64,000 bases of DNA from Pisolithus tinctorius (Eukaryota > Basidiomycota > Agaricomycetes > Boletales > Pisolithaceae), in NCBI GenBank assembly GCA_024663395.1, contig JANFAH010000021.1, positions 496,001 to 560,000 of the forward strand. The letters are read 5' to 3'. Each line of letters begins with the position of its first letter. The first letter of the stretch is position 1. A model generated the notes under the pieces. It was given only the letters and a program-made list of their open reading frames with translations. It searched no databases and had not been told where the DNA came from. Positions 35,601-46,614 of the stretch are shown piece by piece. The translations under genes and the position numbers were made by a program.

Positions 35601-35724
35601 CCTCAGTCCATCCACGCCCTTCTCCAGTTCATTCGGAAGCATGCACGATATGTTTGATGTGGTGACGATAGACAACGAGGACGAGATGGAGAAAGACATT
35701 AAGGTAAAGGTCAGATCCAAGTAA
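32654..35724 (+). CDS. RNA-binding protein with two RRMs (RBMS/MSSP-like)
   Basis: ATG 32654 opens a Ser/Thr/Pro-rich N-terminus. Small exons follow with a linker reading EDPKSYHT and IEYSRHRTEEV. RRM1: IYINGLPPHYSEQDLFALT (RNP2 IYINGL; about 33267-33325), GEIKSVRTF, then an 18-base exon (33443-33460) supplying GYGFV of RNP1, then LFNDIKSAERCIEGLR. RRM2: NLYIEGLPLTINEE, the second half on a 25-base exon (33848-33872), KIKSSRFF, RIIAFVRLETRAAAEETI and GCRVSVRFADSPEQ. From 34261 one large exon encodes RAERMLKSGDNSPSRLTIAQ and a long low-complexity Ser/Gln-rich C-terminus, stop TAA 35722-35724. Close pairing of two such RRMs with the REL..RAER continuation is typical of RBMS-type single-stranded nucleic acid binders, which act in mRNA control. 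Target RNAs cannot be inferred. The exact border of exon 2 is uncertain. Confidence 0.8.
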
Positions 35725-36629
35725 ACTGTTTTGAGGTTGCCACAGCCGCGCTTGTCTCTACGTTGTTTTCGACCGCACATTTTGAACTATCTTGTACATC
35801 GTTGAACTAGCGCAGCCTCCCATCGATGTATGCGTACAGGTACTGTTTTTGTCGTAGCCCTTGTGTAGACGTTGTCTCTGTTTTGATTGTGGTACTTATG
35901 TATGTGGTGGTCCGGGCGGGTCGAGTGGTACATGGGTGTTGACAAGACATACCGTTTATGGGAAATACATTACTTTCCATGCATGTCCCACGCCTCATGA
36001 TCAGTTAGTCTGAATACCAGACTCGTCTAGTTGGAGGTAAAATATAAGTTGCTCGTTACTAATTAGCTGGCGGCGGAACCGCTCCGAAGTGTCCAGTGCT
36101 TCAGGCGTCGTGAAGGTCTAAGGCGCCAGGGCGAAAGTGGGAGAGATAGACTCTAGCTAGAGGTCGCCACTGCCCTCGTCGACGTTACTCCATCGTATGT
36201 TCTAGAGTTGTCCTGCGCAGTGTTGATTGGCTCGGCCTCATGTTCCTAACGGCACCCGGTTTTTACTTGCCAAACCATTAGTTTATGAATTTACCTTGGC
36301 ACCGCAAATGTTGACTGCACGCTTGGCCGTCTCGGTCAATTGTAAGTTCTCCGAGTAGCGTTATCGCGGCCATCATGATCAATAGCACGCACCCAAGGCG
36401 GACGGCGTTGCCTGAACGAGTTGGCTACTTGTTCGCTTGCAGCCAGTCGCGCCGGAGACAAAACACGCTATCGGATAGATGAAAACATCCCCCTTTAATC
36501 AACTCTGATTCTGACGTTGATATCGATTATCGTATACATATATTCTCTCGCTTCGTAGGGCCAGCGATTTTCCTACCAGCCTACGAAAACTGCGTCAACA
36601 ACACTGACCGCCAAACCCTAACTACTACC
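35725..36629. other. 3' end of the RRM gene and promoter of the first GS-like gene
   Basis: No gene. The AT-rich segment tatacatatattctctcg at about 36533-36550 lies roughly 90 bases before the ATG at 36630 and may include the core promoter. Confidence 0.5.
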
Positions 36630-38393
36630 ATGAACCCCGCCATGAAAACAACGGCAAGTGCAACCGCGCAGTCCTCTCCATCCATCGACTTCGGTGTCGG
36701 ATATACCCCTACAACCGTCTCCGCTGGCACTGTCCCCGTAGATATCGCCCCTGCACCTACTATGTTCGGCGCCCGTGCCGAGACACATCGGTCACTTGAG
36801 CACCTTGGTGTTAAATTTATCCGCGTCCAATGGGTCGACCTCTCCAACTTTATACACTGCCGCCTTTTGACGATCTCTCACTTCTACAAGCTCCTCCGCG
36901 CGTCTCGCCCGGGCGTTGCGATCACGAAGGCTGCACTCGGACTCGTCTTCCTGACGCTGACCGAAGGATTTGGTGTATGTGGGGAGTATATTCTCGTCAT
37001 GGACCTCTCGAGTGTGAGGTTGTGCGGATATGCGCCCGGGCATGCAGCCGTATTTGGATACTTCCAGGAGAAATACCCACTTGGCGGCAAGTTGGATGTA
37101 CCCTTGTGCCCGAGGACAAATTTGAAAAGGATCGTAAAGTGGGTACTCTGCCGATACACCCAGAGAATGAGAGGTATTGATGGCATCCTATGTGCAGATA
37201 CGCAGAAGAAGAACTCAAGACAAAGTTCCTCGTTGGCTTCGAGACCGAGTTTATCCTACTTACAATTACGCAATCCGGTATCAAGGCTCCAAACAATCAC
37301 GGGTGGTCAAGGACTGCTGCCCTCGCGTCAGGAACAACGGAGCTTACCGTGCTCGAGGAGATCGCAGATGCCCTCGCCACATCTGGCATCGAACTTCAGA
37401 TGTTCCACTCAGAGGCCGCGCCAGGGCAGGTTAGTCTTCTGACACGTTTTGTCGTATGTAACAGGAGACAATTCCGTTTAGTACGAAGTCGTTACCGGCC
37501 CACTTCCTCCGCTTGAGGCTGCAGACGCGTTGGCTCATACACGTGAGACAATCTATAACATCGCCAGAAAGCACGGCATGCACGCCACCCTTGCACCAAG
37601 ATTGTACGCCAATAGCTGTACGTCATCATTTTTGAACATCTGTTACATTTTGCAGCGTGTCTTGACGTGTTTTACTCGGCTCTCAACAGGTGGAAGTGGG
37701 GCGCACACCCACATCTCCGTTCACTCAACTTCTGGACCCTCACCGCCCTCTGAACTCCATCCGTCCATTCTCACCACTCATGAATCCCGATTCCTCGCCG
37801 GCCTAATGGCACATCTTCCCTCTGTCATTGCTTTCACCCTTCCTCTCCCCCAATCATATGCACGCATGACAGACGGAATTTGGTCTGGCGGAACGTGGGC
37901 ATCCTGGGGAGTCGAACACAGGGAAGTACCCGTGCGACTTACGAACCCGAGCTCACCGCAGACGAGAAATTTTGAGGTCAAGACAGTTGATGGTACTGCA
38001 AGCCCTTATCTTGTTCTAGCCGGATTGATCAGTGCGGGTATCATCGGTATCAGAGACCAGTTAGAGTTAACAGTAGAGGGTTGTGGAGAGAAAGCGGCGG
38101 CTGAGTTGACGGAAGCGGAAAGGGCGGAGAAAGGGATTATGAAAAGGCTTCCATTGGATGTGGAGAGTGCACGGCAGTATCTGCTGGAAGATCAAAAGAT
38201 AGGAGAAGTGATTGGGGAGGAGGTAGTGAGGAAGTATGTCGCTGTGAACAAGGCAAGTCCATCTCATCTCAGGTTGGCTTTCCCGAGTTTACTGATGGGG
38301 GTGAGTGTCTTCTAGACTCTTGAGGGACTGATTGTGCAACAAGAAACCGAGAGTGAACATGCAGCTGTTATCCGCCTTGTGGAAACATATTGA
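36630..38393 (+). CDS. Type I / FluG-like glutamine synthetase family protein, copy 1
   Basis: Five exons (36630-37138, 37198-37429, 37482-37617, 37690-38252, 38316-38393) give 505 residues. After a ~45-residue leader comes the beta-grasp part (KFIRVQWVDLSNFIHCR, ..LTEGFGVCGEYI, DLSSVRLCGYAPGHA), then the catalytic part. This includes GFETEFILL (metal-ligand Glu 185 and 187), MFHSEAAPGQYEVVTGP, GSGAHTHIS (about 294-302), GGTWASWGVEHREVPVRL, NFEVKTVDGTASPYLVLAGL. GS enzymes ligate ammonia or amines to glutamate with ATP. Members of this FluG-related fungal group may use other acids or amines, so 'glutamine synthetase' should not be taken literally. The last intron begins GC (38253, gcaagt). 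The paralogue at 42471 has GTAAGT at the same place, and only this splice gives the shared ending R-L-x-E-T-Y. A P450 gene follows tail to tail about 300 bases downstream. Confidence 0.9.
38253..38315 (+). other. GC-AG intron in GS-like gene 1
   Basis: The donor is AAG|gcaagt and the acceptor cttctag. It joins ..YVAVNK to TLEGLIVQQETESE in phase 0, at the same position as the GT-AG intron of the paralogue. Confidence 0.8.
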
Positions 38394-38699
38394 GGCGTGA
38401 ATATGTGTGGTGCTATTTGATCACTGCCACGCTCATAACCGCTCGAGTCGACCTGCACATGTTTATGGAACCTGATCAGTGGTGCATATTCATTTAAACT
38501 TTGATAGTGGTAACACGAATGGACATGAAGGATACCAAGAACATGGATATCTAAAGAAGTCCACAGTAATGCGCGTGGTGTTCAAGTCCAGACATTATAC
38601 GCAGGTACTTCAACTAAAATGTAGAGAAGAATGTATAGGCGGGTTTCAACCGTAATGAACAGTACGATTGGTTCTGAGACGCACATTCCATCTTAAAGA

Positions 38700-40826
38700 T
38701 TAGTAGCGAGGATTCTGCTGGATAAGCTCAAGAGCCTTCGCGGACCGGGCTTTGATGGAACACTTGAACAGCTTGGGGTGGCTGCGGAAAGAAGGCTCCG
38801 GGATTCGGAAACCTGTGAAAAAACGAAGGGCGCGCACCTGATGGTACCAGACGAATGGTCAACTTCCGGAGTGATCTCAACTCCGTTCTCAACCACCTTC
38901 GAAATATCGAAGACGGCAAGTGACATAGCGACGGTGAGCCACACTGAGGCATCAGCAAGGTGCAAACCTGTTGGTATATATTAAATCCGTTCACCAGCCC
39001 GTCTAACCGCAGAGATCGGGCGGGGACAATACTGACCAGGACAGATGCTGCAAGAGACGATGTAAGCATGCCAATGAAAACCGATTTTATCTGTCCGATC
39101 TCACCGTCGCCCAAATCCGAAGCAGATGTTGCGGGGATCAGTTTGCAGTGGCTTACCCTCTCCGGGAAGGAAACGATTCGGATTAAACTCCATAGGGTCG
39201 GGATAGATGGAAGGATCATGCAGCATGCCCCTATAAAGACGGCCGTATTGCATCACGGCGTCGATGGTCATCTGCAGTAGGAGACTTGCCAGATATTGCT
39301 TATCACCAGAGTTCCCCTGGGGATATAGTAGCCGTTATGAATGTCGTCGACGGTCAGGCGGTGCGGTAATACTGAAGTAAAATTGGTGTAGCATTAGCAG
39401 TGAGGTCATGGGTGAGACGTACCGACAGGAACGACGGCATGCCAACGGTAGACTTCTTTGACAAGAGCCTCGACATAGGGAAGAGATTCGCGATCCGCAA
39501 ATGTAGGAAGACGGTCAGAACCAACGACGGCGTCTATCTCTGCTTGAGCCTTCCGTTGAACCTCCGGATAGAGCGTCATAGCCAAGAAAAATGCGTAGTT
39601 AGAAGAAACAGTCTGCGGAACGTTTGTCTGTTTACCCTAAACATGGGATATACGACTCACTGTATCTGCACCACCTGTAAAATCAGGACAAAAGCGTTGA
39701 AGCATATCAGAAGCAACTGGTAGCATACCGGCAAGCATCATCCCGGCAGTCCACTTGATATCGTGCTCTTCCGCAGTCGATGCTTTGCGTTCCAACAGGT
39801 CTGAGGTGAGTGATTTACAAGCAATGCCAGCGGCCTAGTTGACATCGTGAGTAACGTCATACTATCTTTCTATCAGCTGCTTGACCATCTGCTTCTTGGC
39901 AAGCTCGAATAATTGGTGGATCATATTCAGGAGATCTGCGTGGCACTCTCTTGCTTTGCGTTTGAAGCCAGCGCCAGGGAACCACTCTGGAACGTACGCC
40001 ACTGGCAAAAACAAATCAGTTGACCGCACTGCGACCCTGATTGTTTACTTACAAGCAGGGATACTGTCGACCATGAAAGCACCCACAGCAGTGTATCGGG
40101 CAAAGTCGTCTATGACCTTCCCAGCAAGATCCACGAAAGGATCGCCGCCTTCCCGAATGCAATACCCATATGAAATACGCAAAATAATGGCTCCTGCAGT
40201 CCTGTAGCAAAAGGTAACACAAAACGAAAGCAAGGCATGTCACATCTAACGCACGTGCGCAGGTGTGCATTCAAGTCAGCAGGCTTGGCCAGGGCGCGTT
40301 GCAAAAACTTATGGGTCTCCATTTCCTCAATAGGATGATATACAGAAACAGCGGTGCGGCCGCCAAGGACGCGGTGGAAGTTGCGGCGGTGTTCACGAAA
40401 CTTGTCTCCATAGGGCAGGAGGACAAGGGCTTCCTTCCATCCGATCAGCTCACCACCCATGGGAAGGGTGGGGCGGTCAGAATAGATTGAACTCTTCTTT
40501 TCGAGCATTTCGACAGCAGCGTTGGCAGAGTTGAGGATGACCGTGTGTTGGCCAAATATCTCCAAGTGTATCATATCACCTGTAACGATAATCACGAGAT
40601 TTGGAGGGTGAAATGAATGAAGTATATACTGACCGAATTTGTTAGCCCAGTCTGAGAAGGTGAGCCATTGTTTTACAGAAGGCTTGTCCAGAAGGTTACC
40701 GAGGAGGGGGAGCGGTTTCGGGCCCGGGGGAAAGGGGGCAGGGTTCTTCTTGGATACAATCCGTTTGATGAGATAAACGCCAGCACAAGCCAGACAGAGG
40801 TCTAGCCATGACATGAAGGTGACCAT
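38700..40826 (-). CDS. Cytochrome P450 monooxygenase, about 12 exons
   Basis: ATG 40826 (or 40814, MSWLD) starts a membrane anchor ([15 protein letters not shown]), followed by the hinge [14 protein letters not shown]. Exons read in phase through [17 protein letters not shown] and [13 protein letters not shown]. They continue in [33 protein letters not shown], and [20 protein letters not shown] (I-helix, A/G-G-x-D-T-T). ..[16 protein letters not shown] follows (ExxR is E-V-Y-R), then [39 protein letters not shown], and the haem loop FGFGRRICPG. The chain ends [22 protein letters not shown] and TAA (38700-38702). GGADT comes from a 14-base exon (39661-39674) and CPG from an 11-base exon (39037-39047). 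One intron begins GC, after ..LVISNIW. Microsomal haem-thiolate oxygenase acting with a P450 reductase; substrate unknown. It sits between the two GS-like genes on the opposite strand, so co-function is possible but unproven. Family resemblance is to basidiomycete enzymes often labelled O-methylsterigmatocystin oxidoreductase-like. Confidence 0.88.
39037..39047 (-). other. 11-base micro-exon carrying the haem-ligand Cys of the P450
   Basis: This exon (catctgtcctg on the minus strand) lies between a 57-base intron (39048-39104, gtgaga..ttgcag) and a 69-base one (38968-39036, gtcagt..caacag). Joined, it gives GGG CGA CG|C ATC TGT CCT G|GT TTG, i.e. GRRICPGL. Without it the P450 has no axial cysteine. 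Confidence 0.8.
39661..39674 (-). other. 14-base micro-exon in the P450 I-helix motif
   Basis: This exon (gtggtgcagataca on the minus strand) lies between a 54-base intron (39675-39728, gtatgc..tttacag) and a 48-base one (39613-39660, gtgagt..ccgcag). It supplies the GGADT part of the conserved oxygen-activation motif in frame. Confidence 0.8.
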
Positions 40827-42470
40827 GTTTGTAGGAAACGGGTTGCGCAGGCACAGAGATGAACGGGAGGGAGGTGCGAGTGCAATGAAGAGGTGCGGGG
40901 ATATGATATGTGATTATTATACGTCTTGTCCTTCCGTGACGGGAATTGAATATGCCCAGCACCGTGTTTCCGCTGCGCCAAAGAGCCCATAGTCTCCCTC
41001 AATAGAAGCAAGGTTACCAGTTTCGCTGCTACGTACAGCACTCATCACTGATGAGGTGGCGTTACGATGGGGCAGTGGGAGGGAATCTCAGGAGTGTTGG
41101 GTTTCATGGTGGAGGTAGCACCACAAGCGAGAAATTATCGCAATTGCATACCTCCTATCTCCAGCTCAATTACCGACCTACCGCGCACGGTTCCAACGCC
41201 ATGCGCCAATTTATTCCATCTCTGTCGGTTTTTGGTTGTGACGAAAACTCGGTTACTCTGCATGATGCCCATCCGGACAAACCACCGGCGACCGCTTTCA
41301 CGGCGCCACTCGCAAAGCAAGTGAAGATTAAGATTCTCGTTAAGGTGGCATGTACTCTCACCTTGTTCGCAGACATCATTCCACACGAGTGCATGTGCTA
41401 CCAATCTTAATTGAAGTGTCAGTCAGCATCGTCATTTCAGACGTTCAGTTCGGGAATCCGTGATCCGGAAACCAAACACCCACTCACCGAAATGGACCGA
41501 TCATGTCCTAGTTGGTTTTTTCTTCGCCTCTTGCGACAACAACTCGGATCCGTGGCCGTAAGGTGTTCTTAGGGTGCACACCCCTGACAAGCGTGGCCTC
41601 GATCGCAAGGCGCAATGCAATTAAATTGGGAAATTTTGGTTTCCGGATACGTTCACAGAAACAAAGCTTGCAACTTACCGAGAATAACAGAGGGATTACC
41701 GGGGATACTACCACACAGTTAACTCACGGCCCAAGCCACCGAGGAAAATGAATTAGCATCTAATCAAAAGCCCACAATTTGGTGGGCCCAATGGTTAGTT
41801 AAGACTCATCAGTACACTTACGACGTCTTCATCGTATTCGATCCAAAATAGCTGGCTCAGGAAACGTACGAACAACTCAAGAGCACACCAGTCCATCTTT
41901 TGCAACAGGATGCACAAATGGCCTGCAATCCTGACCACTATCGGATCGCAGAAAATGGTATCAAATGTACGGTAAACGTCAGGCTCTGCGAGTAGTAGGT
42001 GACGGCATGCTTCACTTTACCCTAAACCCGAGAACGCGGTGGACTAAACATCGACAAGTCTGAACCGAAAATCAATTCCCAGTTCAATGTACACTTCGAT
42101 ATATAGAATGACAAGAGGCTCCATCAGAACACCGAAATATAACTTCAGCTAACACCTACTAATTAGAATGACTCGAGAGGCCCAGTGCCGGTGGAACGAA
42201 GGAATTTGATCAAACAGTAACGGGAACAAATTTCAGTGGCGGTATATTTCCCACGCTCGAGAGACACGTGATATGGCGGAAAGCCCCTATTCGGCAGGCC
42301 ACTATGTCATCCTTGAAGCATCGGGTGTTGGGAGCTTATGCGACGCAAAATCAATGCACATATACAGCTTGCTCCTACGCAGCGTATCTTTCTTCTCATC
42401 TGCACTTCAGTTGGACCAGGACAAACGTGAAACATTGACACCTTGACCTCCTTCCAAAGTGTCCGACACA
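40827..42470. other. Shared upstream region of P450 and second GS-like gene; no gene seen
   Basis: No ORF with coding character was found. The region should contain the promoters of the divergent P450 (minus) and GS-like copy 2 (plus). The 119-codon ORF at 41051-41410 has no recognisable relatives and is not called. Confidence 0.5.
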
Positions 42471-44194
42471 ATGTCCAAACACCCTTCCCAAGGTCTTCTC
42501 CTTACCACGTCAATGAGCACGACAGTTGGAGGTAGTACGAGTCACTCTATCTTCCAAACCGGCATGGGTTTCCAGCAGCTCCCACTGGACGCTCTTCCGG
42601 AGCTGGGCATATCCTTCGTTCGAGTCCAATGGGTCGATCTTACCAACACGGTCCGGTATCGCGTTCTCCCCCTATCATACTTCTATAGGCTCTTACAATC
42701 CAAACGACCCGGTCTGACTGTTACCAAGTCTGTCATGGGTCTCGTGTTTGACTCCCCCGTGGAGGGTTTCGGTCCTATTGGGGAATATATCTATGCCGTA
42801 GATTTGACATCGTTAAGGGTATGCCCGTATGCACCTGGTAACGTGTCTGTGCTTGGATTCTTCCAAGTAAAGGCCAGTGTAGGAAAAGAGGTAGACGTGC
42901 CAGTGTGTCCAAGAACAATTCTACGAAGGATCGTCCGGTACGTCAATTGTTATATGCTGATTTCATAAAAATAGCCGATCCCGCAACTCCAGGTATGCCG
43001 AAGAAACCTTGCATACCAAATTCTTTGTCGGCATGGAGACTGAGTTCATACTCCTCAAGTCTACAGTGCCACCTGTCCCAGTGAATAGCCAAGGGTGGTG
43101 TGCGTCCGGTGCGCTAATGACTGGTGCGGTAGAGACGCAGGTCATGGAAGAAATTGCGCAGGCTCTTATTGATGCTGGGATCGAGCTGCAACTGTTCCAC
43201 TCAGAGGCGGTAAACGGTCAGGTAGATGCTTGGTCAATTCCAGGAATCGCGTTGTAATCAAACTGATTTTGTTCAGTACGAGGTGGTCACCGGGCCCCTC
43301 CCACCGCTAGAGGCAGCCGACGTATTGGTGCATACACGGGAAACCATCTATAACATCGCACACAAGCACGGACTACGTGCAACGCTTGCTCCGCGCTTGC
43401 GCAAGAATAGGTGTAAGTATCACCAATTGTTTCTTTCCCACGTAAGCTCTAAGTAGATTGTCTCTCACCTGTAGATGGGACCGGAGCACACGTACACATC
43501 TCCGTACAGAAAGTGACAGGGTCTCCCCCTTCCCCGGTCTGGTCTACAAAGCCCCCTCTCACCAGAGTGGAAGCCCAATTCCTCGCCGGTCTCCTAGAAC
43601 ACTTACCTGCGGTATCAGCATTAACATTGCCCCTTCCACAGTCATATTGTAGAATGATTGATGGAATGCATGCTGGTGGGACGTGGGTGTGTTGGGGGAT
43701 CGATAATCGGGAGGCACCGATCCGTCTCACAAACGAAGCCTGGCCGGAGTCAAAGAATTTTGAGATTAAGACTGTCGATGGGACCTCTAACCCTTACCTC
43801 GTTCTGGCAGGTCTGCTGGCTGCAGGTGTGATCGGAATTCGAGACCAACTCAATTTAGTCCACGAGAATTGCGGAGATGAGAAGACAGCGGCGGAGATGA
43901 CGAAAGAGGAGAGAGAGTCCAAGGGCATTCATAAGAGATTGCCATTGGACGTTGAGATGGCGAGGAAATACCTTCTGGAGGATGAGAAACTGAAACAACT
44001 TCTGGGGGAGGAAGCGGTGCGGGTTTTTGTGCGTGTGAATGAGGTAAGTTATCTTTGTTATCATCATCAATACGTGTGGCAGGTTCCACGAGAACTCAAG
44101 TTGACCCAAAATTACTCAGGCTCTTGGACAGGCGATTAATCGCGATGGAGAAACCGAAGACACGAGTGAAACACGTCTCATCGAAACATACTGA
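42471..44194 (+). CDS. Type I / FluG-like glutamine synthetase family protein, copy 2
   Basis: Five exons (42471-42937, 42993-43221, 43277-43412, 43475-44043, 44120-44194) give 491 residues. All four intron positions and phases equal those of the gene at 36630, so the two are tandem paralogues, now clearly diverged. Motifs are ISFVRVQWVDLTNTVRYRV, VEGFGPIGEYIYAVDLTS, FVGMETEFILL (paired Glu ligands), LFHSEAVNGQYEVVTGPLPP, GTGAHVHIS, HAGGTWVCWGIDNREAPIRL, NFEIKTVDGTSNPYLVLAGL and the end TRLIETY-stop. The in-frame GTG 12 bases upstream was rejected in favour of ATG 42471. The predicted enzyme type is an ATP-dependent amide ligase acting on glutamate or a similar acid. A convergent ammonium transporter gene starts its 3' end about 480 bases further on. 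Confidence 0.9.
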
Positions 44195-44670
44195 TCCTGC
44201 CTTGCACGAGGCTGTGAGGAGGCGTTCTTTTGCCGCAGCCTTCGTTCATATCTTGTCCGATGCACGTAGGTATTGAGGTCCGCAGTACCTGGAGGATAAA
44301 TGACTTGTCCGAAATAAGCCAACCCAGGAGAAAGTCTCAAATCTTGTAACCCACTCCTAACGTCCACCGAAGATGTATTAGCAGTAGCAAAAACTGAAAA
44401 AAAAAGAATACAACATTCGTACGGTACACGTAATATTCGTGCATCATGTCAATGCTCGTGCAACACTATAATGTTTCAAGCCCTTGACAGTGAAATAGTA
44501 CGATAATAAATAGAAGTAAAAAGGGTAATTTTGGATGATTGGAACAAGCAGGGAGGTGTAATGTGGGTCAGCGTGAATTCCCAATGCATGGGGAGAATCA
44601 CGAGATGTCAATAATTGATTATAGCCTTGCTTGAGGTTCATCTATGCTAGTCAAACGACCGTATACGGAT

Positions 44671-46614
44671 TTATGCAGGGGTGACCTTTTCCAGCTCGCT
44701 CTCTTGCAAACTTTGAGAATGAGGAGGCTCACGGGAACCGCCAGTGGCAGTCGGGGTACCATTGTACTCTCCCCGAATGGGGATCTCGGTGTCAAGCCCG
44801 ACGTAGTCGTAAGCAAATTCGCCCATCTCGGCGTCGTCGACGCCGATAATCTCGGTTTCTTCATCGCAACGGAGACGGAGGCCGGGGATATAATGCATAG
44901 CCCATAGGATGATGGTCTGCGACGAGGAGAAAGGAGGTGAGTTATTTCATCACATCATCGCAGTATCGGTGAGCATTAAAATTCCCGTGATTCCAAAATG
45001 GACGGGAAGCAGAAAGATAGAAGATTCATGACCAAGGGAAGGCATCAAGAAAAATAGAGGACGAGTCACTTACAGTCACAACAAAAGAATAGGACATGCC
45101 AGAAACCGAGTCCGCCAATTGGATGCCAAGCTGCTTCCAGTGATGGTCAAGCCAACCACCAGGGATAACTGTGACACCGTCTGCACCAGCAACGCTAGCT
45201 TGTGCGAAAAGACCTGTCAAAACGTTGCCAACGACACCACCAATTGCGTGAGATGCAAAAATCTGTGAAGAAGGTCAACACACAAACCCGCGCGGACAGC
45301 ATAAAAAAGGGAACATGGCCACCAAATGTGAGAAGCACACTTACGTCGAGTGTGTCATCATACTTGAATATGAACTTGAGCTGTGTGGCAAAGTTGCACA
45401 CCGTGCCGGCCATGAAACCGAACAGAACAGCTGCAGCTGTGCACATATGCAAACAAAGTTAGTGCGGGAAACTGTACGAAGATTATGTGATGCTTACGGG
45501 CGCCGACGAAGCCAGAACCCGGGGTGATGGCGACAAGACCAGCGATAGCACCAGAACAGAAGCCAACGACAGACCACTTGCGCTCCAAACGCCAGTCCCA
45601 CAGCATCCAGGTAAGACCACCAACGCTCGCGGCCAAATTAGTGACGATGCAGGCCATGGTGGCACGGAGATTGGCAGACAGAGCAGAGCCGCCATTAAAG
45701 CCGAACCAACCGAACCACAGAAAGACTGTGCCGATGACGACGTAAGTAGTATTGTGGGGTTTGTAGGCAAGTCTCTCAGTTCCATATCCACGGCGCCTGC
45801 CAAGGTAGAGGGAAATTGCCAACGCAGCCGTTCCGGACGAAATATGGACAGGAGTACCGCCGGCGAAATCGAGTCCACCGAGGCGCGCTGACCAACCATT
45901 CGAATTCCAAGTCCAGCAAGCGATGGGGTCGTATACAAGTGTTGACCAGACGAAGACAAAGACCAGTAAAGGTCCTAGACGGCTGCGCTCAGCGACTGCA
46001 CCAATAGCAAGCATCGGACTAAACGGACATGTCAACACGGTAATCGACACACAACCGAGATAAACGTACGTGATAGCAGCAAACATAAGCTGGAAGACAC
46101 AGAATACGAGAGCAGGGACGCGGCTGCTACCTATGGAGGGTTGTTCGAGAACACCCTTCAAACCAAAATATCCTGTAGAATGATAAGATATCGAACATCC
46201 AGTAGACTAGTATTACTCACTGAGGTCGCCAATGAAGTGACTCGCACCGTCGCTGAAAGCGAGAGAGTAACCCCAGAAAAACCACTGTAGGACGCTTGAG
46301 AATGAACACGCCACAGAAAGGAACTACAATACCTGGAATGAGACCACGGCTATCGTCATCATACTCAGGTAGATCATACTCAGAGCATTTTTCCTGCGCA
46401 AAAGGCCCGAGTAGAAAAAACCAACGCCTGGAATCATGATCCACACCAGAGCAGTGGAGGCGAGTGTCCAGGCAATGTCACCAAGGTTGTAAACGCCCGT
46501 GGTACCATTGATGTCGTACACGATGTCCTCGGCTACGAAGAGACGCGCATTAAAGAAATGCGCAGGATCATGTGAAGAGGTCAACTTACAGGAGTCGAAA
46601 GTTATGTTCACCAT
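44671..46614 (-). CDS. Ammonium transporter (Amt/MEP family)
   Basis: ATG 46614 encodes MVNITFDS, and a short intron joins SEDIVYDINGT. Helices follow in the family order: GDIAWTLASTALVWIMIPGV, GFFYSGLLRRKNALSMIYLS, WFFWGYSLAFSD, the LVFCVFQLMFAAIT block and FVWSTLVYDPIACWTW. The signature DFAGGTPVHISSGTAALAIS comes next, then VFLWFGWFGFNGGSALSANL, WRLERKWSVVGFCSGAIAGL, VAITPGSGFV, a conserved FKYDDTLD and a GNVLTGLFAQ helix. The cytoplasmic tail has GLRLRCDEETEIIGVDDAEM and GEFAYDYVGLD, the usual regulatory C-terminus, stopping at 44671. The protein carries ammonium across the plasma membrane and is normally induced under nitrogen limitation. It has at least six small introns. Its position beside two GS-like genes fits ammonium uptake followed by ligation. 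Confidence 0.93.

Noticed and set aside
38273..38315. GT donor (gttggc) as an alternative to the GC donor in GS-like gene 1
   Set aside because: It runs into TGA a few codons later and loses the C-terminus shared with the paralogue.
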